Shown: positions 7,205 through 10,155 of the stretch, piece after piece
Layout: each line of letters begins with the position of its first letter
Numbering within the stretch: the first letter of the stretch is position 1
From: Gudongella sp964607545
GTDB lineage: Bacteria > Bacillota > Clostridia > Tissierellales > Tissierellaceae
DNA length: 10,155 nucleotides
Direction of reading: 5' to 3'
NCBI GenBank assembly: GCA_964607545.1
Contig: CAZSLV010000070.1
Span: 1-10,155 of the forward strand
Notes under the pieces: model-generated
What the model was told of the DNA's origin: nothing
The model's database searches: none
The model's input: the letters and a program-made list of their open reading frames with translations, nothing else
Translations under genes and position numbers: made by a program

Positions 7205-7444
7205 ATGGAAAAGAATTTAAGCATAGAATACTGCACTTCTTGAGGGTATTTAAAGAGAGCAGTTGCTCTAGGAGAAAGTGTTCTTGATGAGCACAAGTTA
7301 AAAATAAGTGAACTTAAAATTATCCCATCAACAGGGGGAGTATTCGAAATTAGCCTAGGAGGAAAACTTCTTTTTTCAAAAACGGAACTTGGTAGGTTCC
7401 CAGAAGAAGGAGAAGCTGAAGAAATAATAAGAAATGCACTATAA
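7205..7444 (+). CDS. SelW/Rdx-family selenoprotein with in-frame TGA (Sec) codon
   Basis: The frame encodes 79 residues if the TGA at 7241-7243 is read as selenocysteine. It gives EYCTSUGY near the start: Cys10 and Sec13 form the CxxU redox motif of the SelW/SelT/SelH (Rdx) thioredoxin-like family. The part after the TGA also fits the family: GGVFEISLGGKLLFSK (44-59), then GRFPEEGE and a helical EEIIRNAL end. The start ATG lies 7 bases after GGAGG (7193-7197). A SECIS-like hairpin follows the TGA at a suitable distance, and a terminator follows the TAA stop. The gene stands alone between the minus-strand tRNA-Ser/ffs block and dnaX. No clear promoter is seen; TTGAAA (7145-7150) with TAGAAA (7169-7174) is the best weak candidate. 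Its partner and substrate are unknown; a thiol/selenol redox role is inferred from the family. A pseudogene or base error is the alternative, but is unlikely with the TGA exactly at the Sec position. Confidence 0.9.
7256..7269 (+). promoter_or_regulatory. Probable bacterial SECIS hairpin
   Basis: AGAGC (7256-7260) and GCTCT (7265-7269) form a perfect 5-pair stem with loop AGTT. The loop begins 17 bases after the TGA. A G sits second in the loop. Known bacterial SECIS elements have a small apical loop with a G at its first or second position, about 16-37 bases after the UGA, and bind SelB. The hairpin lies inside the coding frame, as usual in bacteria. A longer lower stem is not evident by eye. 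Confidence 0.75.
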
Positions 7445-7446
7445 TT

Positions 7447-7474
7447 TAGGGCCTAAATGGCCCTATTATTTTTT
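7447..7474 (+). terminator. Rho-independent terminator after the selenoprotein gene
   Basis: TAGGGCC (7447-7453) pairs with GGCCCTA (7459-7465) around loop TAAAT. The T-rich run TTATTTTTT (7466-7474) follows. It begins 2 bases after the stop codon, so the selenoprotein gene is a separate transcription unit from dnaX. Confidence 0.9.
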
Positions 7475-7499
7475 AAGAGTGTAAAAGAGACTAGATATT

Positions 7500-7508
7500 T
7501 GGTATAAT
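7500..7508 (+). promoter_or_regulatory. Extended -10 promoter of dnaX-ybaB-recR
   Basis: TGGTATAAT contains a perfect TATAAT (7503-7508) with the extended TGN element. The -35 region is poor (TGTAAA, 7480-7485, with 17-base spacing), which extended -10 promoters tolerate. It lies between the preceding terminator and the dnaX start, with an expected start of transcription near 7515. Confidence 0.7.
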
Positions 7509-7539
7509 GAGTTATACTATAGAATTTAGGTGATAAAGG

Positions 7540-9177
7540 ATGTATCAAGCATTATATAGACAGTATAGGCCCAAGAATTTTGATGAATTATTAGGACAAG
7601 ACCACATTAGTACCATACTTAGAAATCAAATAAAAAAAGATAACATTGGTCATGCCTACCTTTTTTCAGGAACAAGAGGGACAGGCAAAACTTCTGCTGC
7701 AAAGATATTTTCCCGAGCTGTAAATTGTATAAACCCTAAGGATGGGAACCCGTGTAATGAATGTGATGTATGTAAGGGAATCTTAAATGAAAGCCTTATG
7801 GATGTTATAGAAATGGATGCAGCAAGTAATAGGAAAATTGAAGATATAAGGGACTTAAAAGAAAAAGTAGTCTATGCTCCAAGTAAGGCAAGGTTTAAGG
7901 TTTATATTATAGATGAGGTTCATATGCTCACAAATGAAGCCTTTAATGCTCTTTTAAAGACATTAGAAGAACCACCTAAACATCTAATATTTATCCTAGC
8001 AACTACAGAACCCCAGAGACTTCCACAAACTATCCTTTCAAGGTGTCAAAGGTTTGATTTTAAAAGGTTAAGCTCAAAAGATATGGTAGGTGGTATGGAA
8101 GCTATTGTAGAAAAAGTAGGCATAGATGTAGAAAATAGGGTACTATCTCTTATAGCTAAAAACTCAGATGGGGCTATGAGGGATGCTTTAAGCTTATTAG
8201 ACCAATGTATAGCCTTTAATGATGAAAAGATAAGTTATGATGATGCAATTAAGATACTGGGTATTGCAAATATTGACTTTATATTTAACCTTGTGGATGC
8301 TATAAAAAGTGAAGATGTAGAAAAATCTTTGCAGATGCTAGACTATATTATATCTGAAGGAAAAGACATACCTCAGTTTCTTAAGGACCTTATCCACCAC
8401 TACAGAAACCTTATGATAACAAAGACATCAAAAGAACCAGGCCTCCTAGTAGACTGGGGAGAGATAGACCTATATAAAAAGCAGCTAGAAAAAATGCCCC
8501 TAGACTATATAATAAGGGCCCTAGATATTTTAACAGAAGCTGAAAACACTATGAAGTGGTCTCTACAATCAAGGATAATACTTGAGATGGCAATCATTAA
8601 AATGATAAACATCTTAAGAGAGGGATCCTTAGAAGATAGGATAAAGAGGCTAGAAGAAGGAAGCTTACCTATACAGTCTATTCAAGAAGCAATTAAACCA
8701 AAAGTAAAGGACACCCCTAAAAAAGAAGAAACAAAAGAAGAATTAGTGATAAAAGATAAGGTAGAAGAAGTAGGAAAAACAAAAGAAGATGTAAAAGAAA
8801 TAAAAAGCGAAGAATTAAACCTAGAAACTCTGAAAAAGTCTTGGGGAGACTTATTAAAAACTGTTAAGGCAAAGAAGATAAATATATATGCCCTTGTGAC
8901 AGAATGTCAAGTTTCAAGTGTCAAGCATGATAGGATAACCCTAACTTTTAAAGAGGGATTTGAATTCCACAAGGAAGCCTTAAATGCTCCCCAGAATAAG
9001 GACTTTTTAGAAAAAATCATTTCTGAATTCTTTGGTAAAAAAGTTGAGTTATTAATTATTATGAAAGATTGTGAACTCCCAGATGATTTAGAGGAAAATA
9101 AGCCCCTAGTAGACAAGGATAAGGCTATAAAAGAAGCTCTAGATTTTTTTGGTGAAGATATAGTAGAGATAAAATAG
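7540..9177 (+). CDS. dnaX: DNA polymerase III subunit gamma/tau
   Basis: This 545-residue clamp-loader ATPase loads the beta sliding clamp and, as tau, links polymerases at the fork. AAA+ domain I starts MYQALYRQYRPKNFDELLGQ. Walker A is GTRGTGKT (44-51). A zinc module uses C63, C72, C75 and C78. Walker B has DEVH (125-128), and the SRC motif is at 167-169. Helical domain III runs to about residue 365. A Lys/Glu-rich linker (about 370-430) leads to a tau-type C-terminal region. The start follows AGGTGAT (7528-7534) by 5 bases. It is first of the dnaX-ybaB-recR operon, and ybaB starts 12 bases after its stop. A possible weak frameshift site at 8718-8724 is discussed as a finding. Confidence 0.96.
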   Translation: MYQALYRQYRPKNFDELLGQDHISTILRNQIKKDNIGHAYLFSGTRGTGKTSAAKIFSRAVNCINPKDGNPCNECDVCKGILNESLMDVIEMDAASNRKIEDIRDLKEKVVYAPSKARFKVYIIDEVHMLTNEAFNALLKTLEEPPKHLIFILATTEPQRLPQTILSRCQRFDFKRLSSKDMVGGMEAIVEKVGIDVENRVLSLIAKNSDGAMRDALSLLDQCIAFNDEKISYDDAIKILGIANIDFIFNLVDAIKSEDVEKSLQMLDYIISEGKDIPQFLKDLIHHYRNLMITKTSKEPGLLVDWGEIDLYKKQLEKMPLDYIIRALDILTEAENTMKWSLQSRIILEMAIIKMINILREGSLEDRIKRLEEGSLPIQSIQEAIKPKVKDTPKKEETKEELVIKDKVEEVGKTKEDVKEIKSEELNLETLKKSWGDLLKTVKAKKINIYALVTECQVSSVKHDRITLTFKEGFEFHKEALNAPQNKDFLEKIISEFFGKKVELLIIMKDCELPDDLEENKPLVDKDKAIKEALDFFGEDIVEIK

Positions 9178-9189
9178 GAGGAGATAAAA

Positions 9190-9522
9190 ATGGCAAAAGG
9201 ATTTCCAGGAGCAGGCGGAAATATGAATAATATGATGAAGCAAATGCAAAAGATGCAAAAGAAGATAGAAGAGGTACAAGCCCAAGTAGATGCAACAGAA
9301 TTAGAAGCAACGGCAGGTGGGGGAGCAATAAAGGTTCTTGTCAATGGTAAAAAGGAAGTATTAGATATAACAATAGACCCTTCTGTAGTAGACCCAGATG
9401 ATGTAGAAATGCTCCAAGACTTGGTACTTGCAGCTGTCAATGAAGGATTAAGAAAAGCAGAAGAATTTGCAGCTAATGAAATGAAAAAAGTTACAGGTGG
9501 ATTAAACATACCAGGTATGTAA
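9190..9522 (+). CDS. ybaB: YbaB/EbfC family nucleoid-associated DNA-binding protein
   Basis: This 110-residue small dimeric protein binds DNA and belongs to the YbaB/EbfC family. Its exact role is unsettled in most species. The Gly/Met-rich start with NMNNMMKQMQKMQKK leads into a long helix. The conserved ATAGGGAIKVLVNGKKEVLDI strand region follows at about residues 40-60, with a C-terminal helix of EEFAANEMKKVTGGLNIPGM type. Length and motifs are typical. AGGAGGAG (9176-9183) overlaps the dnaX stop and lies 6 bases before the ATG. Its place between dnaX and recR is the conserved arrangement across many bacteria. Confidence 0.95.
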   Translation: MAKGFPGAGGNMNNMMKQMQKMQKKIEEVQAQVDATELEATAGGGAIKVLVNGKKEVLDITIDPSVVDPDDVEMLQDLVLAAVNEGLRKAEEFAANEMKKVTGGLNIPGM

Positions 9523-9538
9523 ATAGAAAGGAGCACTT

Positions 9539-10138
9539 ATGGATTACTTTGCCTTACCCATTGCCAATTTAATAGACCAATTTTCTAAGCTTCCTGGGAT
9601 AGGCAGAAAAAGTGCCCAAAGGTTAGCCTTCCATGTTTTAGAAATGGATCAAAGAGAAGCACAGAGGCTTTCAGCTGCTATTTTAGAGGCAAAAGAGAAG
9701 ATCACCTTTTGCCAGGTCTGTGGAAACTTAACAGATAAACCAATTTGTAATATATGTAGTAATGATAGGAGAGACCCTTCTACAATATGTGTTTTAGAAG
9801 GACCAAGAGATGTTGTAGCCATGGAAAAAAGCAGAGAATACAAGGGGCTTTACCATGTACTCCACGGTGTAATATCTCCCATGGAAAACATGGGGCCTAG
9901 TGACATAAGGATAAAAGAACTCCTTCATAGGTTAGCAGATGAAGTAGTAAAAGAGGTTGTAATAGCAACAAACCCAACGGTAGAAGGAGAAGCAACAGCA
10001 CTTTATCTTTCAAAGCTTATAAAACCACTAGGAGTAAAGGTTACAAGAATAGCCCATGGCATCCCAGTAGGGGGAGACCTAGAATACTTCGATGAAGTGA
10101 CTTTGGCACGTGCGTTTGATAATCGAAGGGAAATGTAA
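9539..10138 (+). CDS. recR: Recombination mediator protein RecR
   Basis: This 199-residue protein acts with RecO and RecF to load RecA on gapped single-stranded DNA. The N-terminal helix-hairpin-helix has LPGIGRKSAQRLAFH (18-32). A four-cysteine zinc finger uses C58, C61, C70 and C73. The Toprim domain begins at about residue 80 with VLEGPRD (E87, D91) and includes the ATNPTVEGEATA segment (143-154). RIAHGIPVGGDLEYFDEVTL precedes the C-terminus. The length is the family norm. AAAGGAG (9527-9533) lies 5 bases before the ATG, and 16 bases separate it from the ybaB stop, so it is cotranscribed with dnaX and ybaB. Confidence 0.97.
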   Translation: MDYFALPIANLIDQFSKLPGIGRKSAQRLAFHVLEMDQREAQRLSAAILEAKEKITFCQVCGNLTDKPICNICSNDRRDPSTICVLEGPRDVVAMEKSREYKGLYHVLHGVISPMENMGPSDIRIKELLHRLADEVVKEVVIATNPTVEGEATALYLSKLIKPLGVKVTRIAHGIPVGGDLEYFDEVTLARAFDNRREM

Positions 10139-10151
10139 GGGGAGGAGTATA

Positions 10152-10155
10152 ATGT
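10152..10155 (+). CDS. Start of a further operon gene, cut by the window edge
   Basis: A strong ribosome site GGGGAGGAG (10139-10147) directly follows the recR stop and is 4 bases from an ATG at 10152-10154. Only the first codon and one base are present, so the product cannot be named. The close spacing suggests the dnaX-ybaB-recR operon continues. Confidence 0.5.

Noticed and set aside
7205..7444. Reading the selW-like frame as a pseudogene with a nonsense mutation
   Set aside because: The TGA falls exactly at the redox position of a CxxU motif. The frame stays intact for 66 codons after it, the family motifs continue, and a SECIS-like hairpin is present. A random stop would not produce this combination.
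7631..7639. Seven-A run in dnaX as a slippage site for gamma production
   Set aside because: It lies near codon 31, far before the AAA+ domain is complete, so slippage there could not give a gamma-like product.
8907..9536. Long minus-strand open frame (209 codons) opposite dnaX, ybaB and the start of recR
   Set aside because: It lies antisense to well-identified genes, its composition mirrors their codons, it has no recognisable domain, and no ribosome site supports it.
1..10155. Insertion sequence, prophage, attachment site, CRISPR array or defence system
   Set aside because: No transposase, integrase, array of spaced repeats or defence-type domain is visible; apart from selW all genes are ordinary housekeeping or stress genes with uniform codon use.

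Overview
The window looks like chromosomal DNA from an AT-rich, low-GC Gram-positive anaerobe, most likely Clostridia or Tissierellia in the Bacillota. Support comes from strong AGGAGG-type ribosome binding sites, arginine codons that are almost all AGA/AGG, a long Gram-positive SRP RNA with an Alu domain, CtsR- and CsoR-type regulation, and a dnaX-ybaB-recR operon. The genus cannot be fixed from sequence alone.

Layout. (1) 1-3025 is a self-contained copper-efflux operon: a sigma-A promoter with an extended -10, a CCCCC/GGGGG CsoR-type operator near the start of transcription, copA (Cu+ P1B-ATPase), copZ (copper chaperone), csoR (copper-sensing repressor) and a terminator. (2) 3047-6710 is a heat-shock or protein-quality-control operon: a consensus promoter with a CtsR-type direct-repeat operator at +1, a zinc-finger-less J-domain protein (CbpA-like) and the disaggregase clpB. 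It ends at a hairpin that can work in both directions. (3) 6716-7130 is on the minus strand: a near-perfect promoter, tRNA-Ser(GGA) and the SRP RNA (ffs), which share that terminator. (4) 7193-7474 is a small single-gene unit that ordinary gene calling would miss: a 79-codon SelW/Rdx-family selenoprotein whose CxxU motif is encoded with an in-frame TGA. It has a SECIS-like hairpin just downstream, a strong ribosome binding site and its own terminator. (5) 7500-10155 is the dnaX-ybaB-recR operon with an extended -10 promoter, plus the start of another gene at the right edge.

The genes mostly have established roles. CopA exports Cu+ delivered by CopZ, and CsoR derepresses the operon when copper rises. 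The J-protein and ClpB would work with DnaK, encoded elsewhere, to rescue aggregated proteins. DnaX, YbaB and RecR belong to replication, nucleoid and recombinational-repair functions. The main hidden item is the TGA-interrupted SelW-like gene. It implies that the host makes selenocysteine. Other points of interest are the inverted tRNA-Ser/ffs block beside dnaX, the well-formed CtsR and CsoR operators, and a weak candidate for programmed frameshifting in dnaX.
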